A stretch of DNA of 64,000 nucleotides from Bradyrhizobium sp. AUGA SZCCT0283 (GCF_018130385.1 NZ_JAFCLU010000015.1:112382-176381), one strand, 5' to 3'; counted from the stretch's first letter, positions 1 through 17,730 are shown. The notes: generated by a model not told the origin, from the sequence alone. Made by a program: numbers and translations.

Positions 1-1
1 G

Positions 2-673
2 GCCTTCGAATTTCCCGCCCTGACCTACTTTTCGGAAAGGGTAAAGGAGCGCGTCGCCTATGTGACGCTTTTCCCTATCGGAAGCCGGATGCGGGCCAAC
101 CTCTTCGTCTACCGCGAGGTCGACGATCCCTGGCTGCGCGAGATGCGGCGCAAGCCGGTCGAGACCATGAACGCCGCGCTGCCGAGGCTGCGCCGCATCA
201 TCGGCGAATACGGCGTTGCCGGCGACGTCACGATCAGGCCTGCCGACCTCTATGTCTCGACCGGCTATCGCCAACCCGGCGTCGTTTTGGTGGGCGACGC
301 CTTTGCGGCCACCTGCCCGGTTACCGGCACCGGCACCGACAAGGTGTTCACTGACGTCGCCCAGCTCTGCAACGTCCATATCCCCGCCTGGCTTGCGACC
401 GAGGGCATGGGGGCGGACAAGATCGCTTCCTTCTACGACGATCCGGTCAAGCAGGCGTGCGACGCCTGGTCGATGGCAAAAGCCGTCAGCTTCCGAAAAG
501 TCACGATCGAGAACGGGCTATACTGGCGTGCGCAGCGCTGGGCGCGCTTCCTGGCGTGGTTCGGCGAAGGCTGTTTGCGGCGGATGCGAAACGGGATCAG
601 CGCGGGGTCAAACCGCCGCGCTCACTCCTCGTCATCATCCTCGTCATCGTCTTCATTGTCGTCGTCGGCCTGA
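2..673 (+). CDS. FAD-dependent monooxygenase, C-terminal part (gene enters from the left)
   Basis: The reading frame is open from the window edge, so the N-terminal Rossmann part lies outside. The visible part carries the conserved FAD-binding segment GDAFAATCPVTGTG (about residues 97-110 here), typical of the second FAD/ribityl-contact motif of group A flavin monooxygenases. These enzymes use NAD(P)H and O2 to hydroxylate or epoxidise an organic substrate; the substrate cannot be told. The last 20 or so residues are almost pure serine because the reading frame runs into the Asp/Glu-coding 3' end of the convergent ABC transporter gene, overlapping it by 52 bp. The serine tail is therefore probably a by-product of the overlap. 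Confidence 0.72.
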   Translation, partial: AFEFPALTYFSERVKERVAYVTLFPIGSRMRANLFVYREVDDPWLREMRRKPVETMNAALPRLRRIIGEYGVAGDVTIRPADLYVSTGYRQPGVVLVGDAFAATCPVTGTGTDKVFTDVAQLCNVHIPAWLATEGMGADKIASFYDDPVKQACDAWSMAKAVSFRKVTIENGLYWRAQRWARFLAWFGEGCLRRMRNGISAGSNRRAHSSSSSSSSSSLSSSA

Positions 674-2646
674 CCGTCCGCCTGGTGCGGCGTATGGCCC
701 TGGTCGTCCCAGAGCTTGCGATAGACGCCGTTGGCCGCGAGCAACTGCGCATGCGAGCCGCGCTCGATCGCCTTGCCGCCTGAAATCACGATGATCTCGT
801 CCATCTCGACCACCGAGGTCAGACGGTGGGTCGACCAGATCATGGTGCGCCCCTCCGCCACGTTGAGAAGCGTACGGTTGATCGCGGCTTCGGTGGTCTG
901 GTCGAGCGCCGACGTCGCCTCATCGAGCAGCAGCAGCGAGGGATTGCGGATGATGGCGCGCGCGATCGCGATGCGCTGGCGCTGGCCACCCGACAGCGTG
1001 TCGCCGCGCTCGCCGACCGGCGTGTCGTATTTCTGCGGCAGGCTCATGATGTAGCTGTGGATCTCGGCCTTGCGCGCGGCGGCCACGACCTCCTCGTCGC
1101 TGGCGCCTTCCTTGCCGAGCCGGATGTTCTCCCGGATCGACATGTTGAACAGCATGTTCTCCTGGAACACGACCGCCATGCTCTTGCGCAGGGATTCGCG
1201 GGTCACGCGGCGGATATCGACGCCGTCGATCGCCACCCGCCCCTCGTCCGGCGTGTAAAGACGCAGGATCAGGTTGAGCAGCGTGCTCTTGCCCGAGCCG
1301 CTGGGACCGACGATCGCGATGCGCTTGCCGACATTGAGCTTGAGGCTGAAATTGTCGAGCACCGGCGTCTCGCTGCCTTCGTAGGCGAAGGTGACGCGGT
1401 CGAAGGTGATGTCGTTGGTGATGCGCGGCAAATCGGGCGCGCCCGGACGATCGGCGCCGCGCGTCGGCTCATCCAGCAGTTCCTGGATGTGCCGCACCGC
1501 CGCCGCCGACTGGATCGACACCGGAATGAAATGCATCAGATGGGCGATGTTGTAGGACACCTCCCAGAACGCGCTCTCGAAGGTGACGAAGGTGCCGATG
1601 GTGATCTGGCCCTTGGTGGCGAGATAGGCGCCGATCGCCAGCACCACGAGGTGCAGCAGCAATACCGAAATGGTGACGGTGCGCTCCACCATCGTGGAGA
1701 GGAAGACGGCGGACGCGGTCTTGATGCGCACTTCCTGGTTGCGCATGGTGAACCAGCCGAGCGTGCGGCGCTGCAGACTGAACGCCTTGACCACGGCCTG
1801 CGCCGCCACGTTTTCCTGCACCGTGCCGAGCAGTGCCGATTCATTGAGCTTCTGCTCGTAATTCGCCTGCACCGCCTTCGGCGTCAGGATCCGCGGCCCG
1901 ATCAGCGTGATCGGGAATACCAGCAGCGCGACCGCCGCAAGCTGCCAGTTCAAAAACAGCATCAGGACGATGCCGGCGATCAGTTCGAAGAACGGCAAGG
2001 CGGCGCTGTTGGCGAAGGTCTTGACCGAGCCTTCGAAGGCCGCAAGGTCGATCGAGAAGCGCGAAAGGATTTCGCCGCGCTTGGTGCGGGCGAAATACGA
2101 GGACGGCAGGTTCTGGACGTGCTCGAACAGCCGGCTCCGCACGTCGGCAATGATGGACGCCGCCAGCCGCGCGTCCCAGCGCTCATACCAGACCGCGATA
2201 ATCGAGGTGATGATGCCGGCAGCCGCGAGCACGCCGAGGATCTTGTAGAGCGCCTGAAAGTCCTCCTCGCCGAGCGCGTCGTCGATCAGGAATTTCAGGC
2301 TGAGCGGCATGATGACGTTGAACAGCGTCTCAACGAGAACGCCGAAGGTCACGAAGGCGAGCAGCTTCCGGTAATTGGCCAGATACGGCCGAACGAAGCC
2401 GTAGATGGTGGCCATCGCACCGGCGGCTTCCTTGGCGGTGAAGACGACAAGGTCCTCGTCATCATCATCGTCGTCGAACTCCAGCTCGTCCTCTTCGTCG
2501 TCCTTGTCATCGTCGGGGGGCACGCCGGTCGTCTTGCCACCCGCCGCGGGCGCGGCGGCAGCGCCGGGCGCGAGCTTCTTCGCAAGCTCAGGATCATCCG
2601 CTGGCGCGGGATTCTGCTCATCCGAGGGAGGAGGCTTGGGCGCCAT
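622..2646 (-). CDS. ABC exporter half-transporter (membrane domain fused to ATPase)
   Basis: A 674-residue type IV ABC exporter half-molecule, expected to work as a dimer in the inner membrane. A six-helix transmembrane domain spans about residues 85-375. The nucleotide-binding domain follows with Walker A GPSGSGKST (about 445), signature LSGGQRQR (about 549), Walker B LLLLDEATSALD (about 570) and the H-loop in STHRLTS. Unusually, both ends carry acidic runs: residues 45-65 contain a block of Asp/Glu, and the protein ends in DDDNEDDDEDDDEE. Such tails are not part of the family core. The substrate is unknown; lipid or drug export is typical of the family. The gene is convergent with the preceding monooxygenase and overlaps its end. 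Confidence 0.88.
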   Translation of the reverse strand: MAPKPPPSDEQNPAPADDPELAKKLAPGAAAAPAAGGKTTGVPPDDDKDDEEDELEFDDDDDDEDLVVFTAKEAAGAMATIYGFVRPYLANYRKLLAFVTFGVLVETLFNVIMPLSLKFLIDDALGEEDFQALYKILGVLAAAGIITSIIAVWYERWDARLAASIIADVRSRLFEHVQNLPSSYFARTKRGEILSRFSIDLAAFEGSVKTFANSAALPFFELIAGIVLMLFLNWQLAAVALLVFPITLIGPRILTPKAVQANYEQKLNESALLGTVQENVAAQAVVKAFSLQRRTLGWFTMRNQEVRIKTASAVFLSTMVERTVTISVLLLHLVVLAIGAYLATKGQITIGTFVTFESAFWEVSYNIAHLMHFIPVSIQSAAAVRHIQELLDEPTRGADRPGAPDLPRITNDITFDRVTFAYEGSETPVLDNFSLKLNVGKRIAIVGPSGSGKSTLLNLILRLYTPDEGRVAIDGVDIRRVTRESLRKSMAVVFQENMLFNMSIRENIRLGKEGASDEEVVAAARKAEIHSYIMSLPQKYDTPVGERGDTLSGGQRQRIAIARAIIRNPSLLLLDEATSALDQTTEAAINRTLLNVAEGRTMIWSTHRLTSVVEMDEIIVISGGKAIERGSHAQLLAANGVYRKLWDDQGHTPHQADGQADDDNEDDDEDDDEE

Positions 2647-2812
2647 GAAACCAACCGATGCTGCACGGCCGGCATGACCGCAAATCGAACGCGGCAGCGG
2701 CGAGCGCTACCGCTACGGATTCTATGCGATCGGGATCAATTCGGCAAACATTTGGCGCGACCGACGCTGATTCATCAGAGCCGGACGCGCCTAAAATACA
2801 ACCGGTCGGACC

Positions 2813-4870
2813 TCAATCGTCCGACTCGACCTTGTCAAAAAACGAATAGCGCAGGCTGTCGGCGTCGGCGTACCACTGCCCCGGCCCCTTGTTGGCAGCC
2901 AGCGTCGCCGCCCACACCGCATCGGTGCAGTCGCGGCGGTGCATCGAGAGGTCGAATCCGTTGCCGAAGAACAATTCAGACCATTCCCACCAGGTGCCGA
3001 GCTTCTTCACGCCGCGCAACAGGTCATAGCGGTCGATCAGTGCGGGGGCCATGTCCGACGTCACCGACCCGAACACCAGGCCGGTCTTCACGACGCGGTT
3101 GAGCTCGCGCACCGCCCGCGGGACCTGCTTTTCGGCGACGTGACACAGGCTCGTCTCGAACACGAAATCGAATTCGTCGTCCTTGAACGGCATGTCGGCG
3201 ATGGAGCCGAACTTGTTGTACTTTTTCAGCGCCTTCGGCGTTTTGGCGTGGATCGCTTTGTTGTTTTCGATACCCCAGGCATCGATGCCGCGCTCGCGGA
3301 GCGCGCCGAGCAGTTCGCCGCTGGCGGAGCCGGCAACGAGCAGCTTGTAGCCCTTGGTCCTGTTCCAGACGATCTTGATCAGGTCCGTCAGATAGGCTGG
3401 ATCGGTAAACTGGCTCCAGACTTCGCTGTAGGGGCCGACGCCACGGTAATTCTCGAAATAGCTGCGGTCGATCTTGTCGGACAATACCCCCCCGCCCTGC
3501 TGCGCGCGGGCGCGGCGCAACCGCATCATCTCGGTCACAATGATATCGGTGGCGGCGTCGGAGGAGTCGAGCAGACCGTTCAGCGTCGAATCGAACAAAT
3601 AGTCGCCGACCACCACGATCCCGGGGTGTTCCTTGGGCTCAGGACGGTGGTTGGTCATGACATCGCGCACCGGCAGGCCGCCCGGCAGCGCATTCACCGA
3701 CGACAGCCAGCGGTGAATCTTGCCTTCCAGGAAATGCTCGCGGGCGTTGCCGAACGAAGCCGGCAGCGACTTGAGCGCGGCGTCGATCAGTTCCTGGTCG
3801 CTGAGATTGGCGAACGCCAGCGCATCCGAGCCGGCGATCAGCCAGTTGAGCACGCCGTGCCTGCCGACATCGTGGCGCGCGCCTTCGTTGTATACACAGC
3901 AGCCGCCGAACGCTTCCGACATGAACCAGGCGCCGGGGATTTTCTCGCCCCAGAACGGCTCGTCGAACAGGATCGAAACTCGCAGATAATGCGCTGGCCG
4001 GTCGAAATAGGCGACGTGCTTGACCATCGACTTGCGCAGCTCTTCGCCGTCCCAGCCCATGGTCGCGAGCCAGGAATGCGGCAGGCACATCAGCACGAGG
4101 TCGAAATCGCGCGTCTCCGGGCCCTTGCCGTTCATCATGTTGAGCTGGTAGCGGCCAGCGTCGGTCTTGCCGACCTTGAGCACGCGATGGTTGAGCTGAA
4201 TGTCAGCGTCGACTTCGGAGCGCAGGCACTCGATCAGCTGCTCGTTGCCGTTCTGGATCGAATACAGGCCGATATAGCCCTCGACATCCATCACGAAGTT
4301 CTTCAGCGCATTCAGGCCGTTGGTATTGTGGCTTTCGGTCGCGATGTCCGATCGCGCCATCACCTTGAAGAAGCGCTTGGCGGTGGGATCGTCGACGAAC
4401 TTGTCGAGCAATTCCTCGCAGGTCATGTAGGCCCAGGGATGCTCGTTGTCGTGCGCGCCGACGCCTTCGTAATACTCGATCGGCGACACCATGTCGGTGC
4501 AGCGCTTGCGGAATGCTTCGATGGCGGCGGCGGTCTTCGCGCCATATTTGCGGCGCATGCCCGGCACGTCGTTGAGCAACTCGCCGTCGAGGTGCACCTG
4601 CTCGGCGTCCATCGGTATCGTCTGCAGGCCGAAATGCTGGATCAGTTCCCGCAACGGATCCGGGCCGGTCATCGAATAATCGTAGATTTCGGCGACGCCG
4701 GCCTCGTACATCGCCGGCGCGGAATCGAATTTGCGCGAGACGATCTTGCCACCGACGCGGTCGGACGCCTCGTAGATCGTGACGCGGCAGAGATCGCCGA
4801 GCTTTTTCTTCAAATACCAAGCGCTCATCAGCCCGCCCGGGCCGCCGCCTACGATTGCAAGATCCAACAT
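2813..4870 (-). CDS. FAD-dependent amine-oxidase-like protein fused to a SAM methyltransferase domain
   Basis: The chosen start (MLDLAIVGGGPGG) sits behind a GGAGGG Shine-Dalgarno and gives 685 residues. Residues 3-35 form the dinucleotide-binding fold (GGGPGG, then acidic E with RVGGKI) of flavin amine oxidase/desaturase-like enzymes. The FAD-closing segment VVVGDYLFDSTLNGLLDSSDAA lies near residue 430. After about residue 480 a second domain begins with GSASGELLGALRERG, a class I methyltransferase motif I, followed by an acidic residue (WGIENN) and DDEFDFVFETSLCHV. One polypeptide thus combines redox and methyl-transfer modules. The substrate is not recognisable. An upstream ATG at 4933 is possible but would add an unconserved-looking 21-residue leader. 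Confidence 0.75.
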   Translation of the reverse strand: MLDLAIVGGGPGGLMSAWYLKKKLGDLCRVTIYEASDRVGGKIVSRKFDSAPAMYEAGVAEIYDYSMTGPDPLRELIQHFGLQTIPMDAEQVHLDGELLNDVPGMRRKYGAKTAAAIEAFRKRCTDMVSPIEYYEGVGAHDNEHPWAYMTCEELLDKFVDDPTAKRFFKVMARSDIATESHNTNGLNALKNFVMDVEGYIGLYSIQNGNEQLIECLRSEVDADIQLNHRVLKVGKTDAGRYQLNMMNGKGPETRDFDLVLMCLPHSWLATMGWDGEELRKSMVKHVAYFDRPAHYLRVSILFDEPFWGEKIPGAWFMSEAFGGCCVYNEGARHDVGRHGVLNWLIAGSDALAFANLSDQELIDAALKSLPASFGNAREHFLEGKIHRWLSSVNALPGGLPVRDVMTNHRPEPKEHPGIVVVGDYLFDSTLNGLLDSSDAATDIIVTEMMRLRRARAQQGGGVLSDKIDRSYFENYRGVGPYSEVWSQFTDPAYLTDLIKIVWNRTKGYKLLVAGSASGELLGALRERGIDAWGIENNKAIHAKTPKALKKYNKFGSIADMPFKDDEFDFVFETSLCHVAEKQVPRAVRELNRVVKTGLVFGSVTSDMAPALIDRYDLLRGVKKLGTWWEWSELFFGNGFDLSMHRRDCTDAVWAATLAANKGPGQWYADADSLRYSFFDKVESDD

Positions 4871-5002
4871 GTCTTTCCCGTCGCCCTCCGGCCCCCCTGC
4901 CTTCGAAGCAGCCGGTCTAAACCGCATTAGCAAAAGCGCTTTTCACCCTGAAGGGAAGATGAACAAAGCAGGTCCTCGCAACGCAGCAATGAAAGAAAGC
5001 AG

Positions 5003-5030
5003 CAAAATGGCCGCCTTGTGCCGGCCTTTT
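5003..5030 (-). terminator. Rho-independent terminator after the LuxR-type gene
   Basis: A GGCCG / CGGCC stem (5009-5013 with 5022-5026) is flanked by AAAA on one side and TTTT on the other, so it can act in both directions. On the minus strand it follows the LuxR-type regulator gene and the rpoC-like tail segment. Confidence 0.6.
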
Positions 5031-5041
5031 GTCTTCGCACC

Positions 5042-5100
5042 GTATTCTTGCGGAAGCCTTACTCCGCCAGCGGAAGGGCCAGCCGTTTCCGTCCCTGGAG
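5042..5100 (-). repeat. Degenerate duplicate of the rpoC 3' end
   Basis: This stretch aligns with the end of rpoC (about 6371-6430) through the stop codon and beyond. It encodes KRLALPLAE-stop, against EPLALPPAE-stop in RpoC, and the bases after the stop (TTCCGC) also match. A hairpin follows about 35 nt later in both copies. By eye about three quarters of 40 aligned bases agree. No start codon or promoter is evident, so this is a remnant rather than a gene. Confidence 0.55.
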
Positions 5101-5122
5101 CCGAAGCCCTGGGTGCGGCCAC

Positions 5123-6220
5123 CTAACCGCTATGGAACGCCTTGCCGGCGAGCAGGCTGACCAGCTCCTGCTGGCGCGAGAGGCCGGTCTTGGACAGCAC
5201 GGCCTTGAGCTGGCTGCGTACCGTCTCCCGGTTGACGCCGGTCGCGTCGGCAAGTGTATCGATGGTTTCGGCCTGGCCGATGCCCCGCGCCACGCGCGCT
5301 TCCGCCGGCGTCAGGTCGAATAGGCCTTGCAGGACCTCCGCGGTCGGCACCAAGGCGCGATCGACCGGCGTCACCACCAGCAGCGCGGTGGCCTGGGTGA
5401 AGATATCGCGTGCGGAACCGCGTACTGGGATGACATGCAGCACCATCGGGACATGACCGACCGTCGCGGCGACCGGTATGGACTTCACGGTCCGGCTACC
5501 GGCAAGAGGCAGCGCGCCGAGCGCTTCGGCGAGCAGCGCATCGGCGGCAACGTCCGTTATCGTCATGTGCTGGGCGCGATCCTGAAACAGCGAAGGCATC
5601 AGCGCATCGAACAGGCCGTTTGCCGCGAACACCCGGCCGGGCCCGCGCAACACCGCGCCCGGCAAACCCAGCGCCTGCAAGACGTCAACCTGAGCAAGTG
5701 CGCGCTCGAAGCCAAGGCGGTTTGCTGCAAGGGAAGCCCGGGCCAGATGCGGCCGCAGTCCATCCAGCAGATCGACGACCTCTCGCGGCACCGGGCCATG
5801 GTCCTGATGCCGCGGCATCACGATCGCGATTGAATCGCCGCTCGGCATCGGAATCAGCGTCCCCGCCCGGTAACCAATGCCGTGTTTGCGGTAGAAGTTG
5901 CAATAGACTTCGTTGGTCGCAATCTCCTCCTCCGAGAGGAGGTCATAGTCGGTGACGAAGCCCGCATGATTCAGGGCGATGGCGCGCGGCAGATTGGGAT
6001 CGCGTTCGCTCCATCCGTCTTTCAAGAAAACCGGCATGAGCTGGTCATATTCGACAGAATTGACCGCGCTTGTGTAGCCGTCCCGCACGCCGAATAGAAA
6101 GCCGCCGTTGCCGCCGACCGCTGCACCGAGTTCGCCAAGCAGAGCTGGCCAAAGCGAAGGTACCAGCCCGGCTTCATAAATGCGGTCGATCAGACGTTCT
6201 GAATCAATGGATGCGTTCAT
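5123..6220 (-). CDS. LuxR-type transcriptional regulator with N-terminal sensor-like region
   Basis: The 365-residue protein ends in a helix-turn-helix of the LuxR/FixJ type: LTPAEARVARGIG, then IDTLADATGVNRETVRSQLKAVLSKTG (about residues 295-350). The first 290 residues show no receiver-domain Asp/Lys pattern and no recognised autoinducer-binding signature, so the ligand or signal is unknown. The gene lies directly downstream of the rpoC terminator on the same strand and is followed by a decayed copy of the rpoC tail, so it looks inserted behind rpoC. It should have its own promoter within the 166-bp gap to rpoC; none was confidently seen. Confidence 0.8.
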   Translation of the reverse strand: MNASIDSERLIDRIYEAGLVPSLWPALLGELGAAVGGNGGFLFGVRDGYTSAVNSVEYDQLMPVFLKDGWSERDPNLPRAIALNHAGFVTDYDLLSEEEIATNEVYCNFYRKHGIGYRAGTLIPMPSGDSIAIVMPRHQDHGPVPREVVDLLDGLRPHLARASLAANRLGFERALAQVDVLQALGLPGAVLRGPGRVFAANGLFDALMPSLFQDRAQHMTITDVAADALLAEALGALPLAGSRTVKSIPVAATVGHVPMVLHVIPVRGSARDIFTQATALLVVTPVDRALVPTAEVLQGLFDLTPAEARVARGIGQAETIDTLADATGVNRETVRSQLKAVLSKTGLSRQQELVSLLAGKAFHSG

Positions 6221-6310
6221 GGGGAATCGAAGGGACTGTCAGGCCAGACATCACGCCGTGACTTGGTAGCACGTGTCACCCTTATGGGTGAAGCACGGGT
6301 CACGCCGTTG

Positions 6311-6345
6311 AAAAAGCAAAAGCCGGCTTCGCAGCCGGCTTTCTT
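6311..6345 (-). terminator. rpoC operon terminator
   Basis: A perfect AGCCGGCT/AGCCGGCT hairpin (6321-6328 with 6333-6340) is followed on the minus strand by a T-rich tail (TTTTGCTTTTT). It lies about 40 nt after the rpoC stop and ends the rplJL-rpoBC transcript. Confidence 0.8.
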
Positions 6346-6386
6346 GTTGATTGGAACTTCTTGTTGAGCAGTACCCGGCGGAACCC

Positions 6387-10586
<4,200 letters not shown>

Positions 10587-10735
10587 CGTCTTCTCCTCGC
10601 GTGCCGATCGTCACCGGCAGCAAATTCGAAATTCTTATTTGGCCGCGCCCCGCTCAACGTCCGAGCAGAGCGCGAATGTCCGGCCCATCTGCGAAGTTGC
10701 CTTCGCGGTTCGGGCCGGACATGGAATCCTTGCCG

Positions 10736-14854
<4,119 letters not shown>

Positions 14855-15169
14855 TGTGGCCTCTCATTTTCGTCGCCCTTGTGGGCGAACCTTCCGAAGC
14901 GCGACTGCCGTCGCCCCCGGGTTGAATTTCGAATCGCTCAAAAGGAACAAAGCTCAATTTCAGGAATTAAGTCCTGAATCCGCACTTTAGACCTTCAAAA
15001 CGCAAAACGACGCGCGGGGCGCATGACTGCACCCGCCCGTCTCAACTTGCCGCTTCACGGACTGAAAAAGCCCGAAATCTGACTGTCTCCCAACGGCTTA
15101 CGCCGGGAACCCTGCCGTTCCCACCGCCTACCGCGTTTTCCTGCTGCCGCTCCGATATGGGGCGGAATC

Positions 15170-15205
15170 GTGGAGATTCGAGGGGCTAACCCCGCGAATC
15201 CCCAC
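15170..15205 (-). promoter_or_regulatory. Large hairpin in the rplL-rpoB intergenic region
   Basis: On the minus strand an 11-bp arm (GTGGGGATTCG with CGAATCTCCAC, one G-T pair) encloses a GGGG/CCCC inner stem. No T-run follows, so it is not a classical terminator. In other bacteria the rplL-rpoB spacer holds an attenuator and an RNase III site that lower rpoBC relative to ribosomal protein synthesis; this hairpin sits where such a signal is expected. The rest of the 14855-15224 spacer shows nothing else recognisable. Confidence 0.5.
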
Positions 15206-15224
15206 ACTTTTCTGTGTAGTACGC

Positions 15225-15596
<372 letters not shown>

Positions 15597-15647
15597 TGAT
15601 CAGTTTCCTTAAACGTTTGGTTCGAACCAGGTTTGATTTGCGAAGGG

Positions 15648-16166
15648 TCAGGCCGCTTCGCTCTTTGAGGCATAGGCCTGGACGACGCGCGCGAGCTTGG
15701 CCGCGGGCGCAGTCGAGAGCTGAGCGATCTTGGTCGCCGGCGCCACCAGGAGGCCGACAAGCTTTCCGCGCAGTTCATCGAGTGACGGCAGCGAGGCAAG
15801 CGCCTTCACACCGTTCACATCCAGGACGGTTTTACCCATGGAGCCGCCGAGAATGACGAACTGCTCGTTCGCCTTGGCGAATTCCATGGCAACCTTCGGC
15901 GCCGCTACCGGATCTTTTGAAGTCGCGATCACGGTCGGTCCCTTCAGCAGGGAACCGATGGCAACGACGTCCGTGCCTTCAAGAGCAATTTTGGCGAGAC
16001 GGTTCTTCGAGACCTTCACCGACGCGCCCGCCTGCTTCATCTGCATGCGCAGCTTCTGCATCTGGGCCACGGTGAGGCCGGAATAGTGGGCGACGACTGC
16101 GACACTGGTGGTCTTGAAGACCTCGTTCAGCGCCTCAACCGCGTCCTTTTTTGCCGCTCTTTCCAC
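15648..16166 (-). CDS. rplJ: 50S ribosomal protein L10
   Basis: The 172-residue L10 begins MERAAKKDAVEALNEVFK and contains the rRNA-binding TVAQMQKLRMQMKQAG segment. The C-terminal helix binds the L7/L12 dimers. In other bacteria L10 (with L12) represses its own mRNA by binding the leader; a structured leader is present just upstream. The usual neighbour rplA is 3.5 kb away here, so this gene must begin its own transcription unit. Confidence 0.97.
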   Translation of the reverse strand: MERAAKKDAVEALNEVFKTTSVAVVAHYSGLTVAQMQKLRMQMKQAGASVKVSKNRLAKIALEGTDVVAIGSLLKGPTVIATSKDPVAAPKVAMEFAKANEQFVILGGSMGKTVLDVNGVKALASLPSLDELRGKLVGLLVAPATKIAQLSTAPAAKLARVVQAYASKSEAA

Positions 16167-16442
16167 AGCAAGCTCTCTCCGGTTGGCGGCCTTCGCTTAA
16201 GAGCGAGACCGCCGGGTTACACCCATCGTCCCACCCAAAACCTGACCTCTAGACACCAGTCTCAAGGACACGCCGGGCAGGACGACATTGATACGCCTGC
16301 CCTCCCGAACCAGATGGCGCGGGGTGTCGAGGTTCGAACCAAATCAGCCATGGCGCCGCGCGAGGCAGCGTTGAAGCGAAATCCGGTCTTCACCCGTCTA
16401 TGCAGGCTGTAAGATTAAGCCGTTGGAGAAATTTGTATTTCC
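16167..16442 (-). promoter_or_regulatory. rplJ leader region with hairpin
   Basis: Directly upstream of rplJ the minus strand can form a two-part hairpin at 16185-16213: an outer GGCGG/CCGCC stem, an internal loop, and an inner CGCT/AGCG stem. This resembles an L10 autoregulatory leader in position. Because rplA has its own terminator, a promoter for rplJ must lie in or near this stretch. I could not point to a convincing -35/-10 pair. The adjoining 16443-16768 holds no supportable gene. Confidence 0.4.
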
Positions 16443-16768
16443 ATGCAAATTTCGACTCGGGCGCCTGCAGTCTCGGACAGGATCGAGGCCATCCGGCAAG
16501 CCGAAAGACCCCTGCCGCAATCCACCGAAGCGATGAGTTTTCCTTCCTTTCGAGCAATCCATGCGGATGTCCTGAAAGGAATGATCTCCTACCGTATCGG
16601 ATTTTCGGAATGCGAGCACGGACGTGCCAGCAACCGCCAGCACGCCCGGAAGCCGCTGTTTACCGAGTCTCGTCCGACTTGCCAAGAGCAAAATTCAGAC
16701 CAGATCGCGAACCGCTTTGGCCGCGAATTTGGGCCCGAAATGGCCCGGAAATTTTCTTTGGCCAGTTC

Positions 16769-16795
16769 CGTCACACCCGGGCCGCCTCGCTCGTC
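16769..16795 (+). promoter_or_regulatory. ECF41-type sigma factor promoter
   Basis: CGTCACA, a 16-bp spacer, then CGTC. This matches the described ECF41 target pattern (TGTCACA-N16-CGTC) at all but the first base. It lies 20 bp upstream of the first gene of the ECF41 module and implies positive autoregulation. Confidence 0.75.
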
Positions 16796-16814
16796 TTGGC
16801 CACAGGAGGTTCCC

Positions 16815-17192
16815 ATGCGGCGTCTGATAGCAGCCATTCTCGCGATACCCACCCTCTTCAACGGGCTCGCGATGCTCATTGCCGGTCCCCTCTGGTACGA
16901 AACCGTTCCGGGGCTATCCGAAACCGGTCCATTTAACCCGCATTTCGTCCAGGACATCGGCGTGGCGTTCCTCGTGGCCGGCCTCGCGCTCGCCGCGCGG
17001 GCATGGCGCCCCCGATACTGGCCGGCTGCCGTTGCCGGTGCCGGCTTCCTGGCCGCGCACGCTCTGATCCACCTCGTGATGATTGCAGGCGGCCACGACC
17101 ATCACGCCGCGTTCGACCTCGTGGCCGTCGTCCTGCCGTCGGCAGCCGCCCTCTATTCCGCCTTCCCCAGCCAAGGAGAAAATCATGCGTAG
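16815..17192 (+). CDS. Small four-helix membrane protein of the ECF41 module
   Basis: A 125-residue, very hydrophobic protein with about four membrane segments (LIAAILAIPTLFNGLAMLIAG near the N-terminus). The ATG is preceded by a perfect AGGAGG at 6 nt. It is the first gene behind the ECF41 promoter, and its stop overlaps the start of the next gene (ATGCGTAG), so the two are coupled. A C-terminal GGHDHHAAFD patch could bind a metal. The function is unknown. Genes next to ECF41 sigma factors are usually its targets. Confidence 0.75.
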   Translation: MRRLIAAILAIPTLFNGLAMLIAGPLWYETVPGLSETGPFNPHFVQDIGVAFLVAGLALAARAWRPRYWPAAVAGAGFLAAHALIHLVMIAGGHDHHAAFDLVAVVLPSAAALYSAFPSQGENHA

Positions 17193-17730
17193 TTGGATCG
17201 CGCGCCGCACGCTGCGCGCATTTGCCAAGCGTTACGGGTACGACGTCAGCTATCTCCAGATGATGCTGGACCAATCCCCCGCCGCCTTCTTCAAGTTCGC
17301 GCCCGTCATGAAGGCGGCCGCCCATCGCGAGGCGGTCCCGATCGACGCCAGTTTCGCAGCCAAGATCGTCGGCGCATTGGCCGAGGATTGCGGCCCCTGC
17401 ACGCAACTGGTCGTCGACATGGCGCTGGAAGCCGGCATGGCGAAGGACCAGATCGAAGCCGTTCTTCGTCGCGATGCGCGCGCGATGAACGACACGACCC
17501 GTCTCGCGTTCAAATTTGCGGATGCCGTAGCGCGCCGTTCCACCGACGACGAGGAATTTCGCGACGCCGTCCGCGCCCAATGGGGCGAGAAAGGCGTTAT
17601 CGATTTGACGCTGGCGTTACAACTGGGCCGCATGTTCCCGATGGTGAAGGCGGGACTCGGCTATGCCAAGGAGTGTCGCCGCGTCACGGTGGATGGACAT
17701 AATGTCGATGTCGTCAAACAGGCCGCATGA
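17185..17730 (+). CDS. Carboxymuconolactone decarboxylase/AhpD-like protein
   Basis: 181 residues with the redox-active CGPC motif in EDCGPCTQL (about residues 67-72), as in AhpD-like peroxidase partners. The family folds as an all-helical oligomer and uses the two cysteines for peroxide or disulfide chemistry. Carboxymuconolactone decarboxylase-like proteins are the commonest partner genes of ECF41 sigma factors, which fits the context. It overlaps the upstream membrane-protein gene by 8 bp and the downstream sigma factor gene by about 29 bp, so all three are likely translated as one unit. Confidence 0.85.
   Translation: MRSWIARRTLRAFAKRYGYDVSYLQMMLDQSPAAFFKFAPVMKAAAHREAVPIDASFAAKIVGALAEDCGPCTQLVVDMALEAGMAKDQIEAVLRRDARAMNDTTRLAFKFADAVARRSTDDEEFRDAVRAQWGEKGVIDLTLALQLGRMFPMVKAGLGYAKECRRVTVDGHNVDVVKQAA

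Noticed and set aside
622..2677. Poly-Ser or poly-Asp trinucleotide runs as a microsatellite
   Set aside because: The runs are imperfect and explained by the acidic tails of the ABC exporter.
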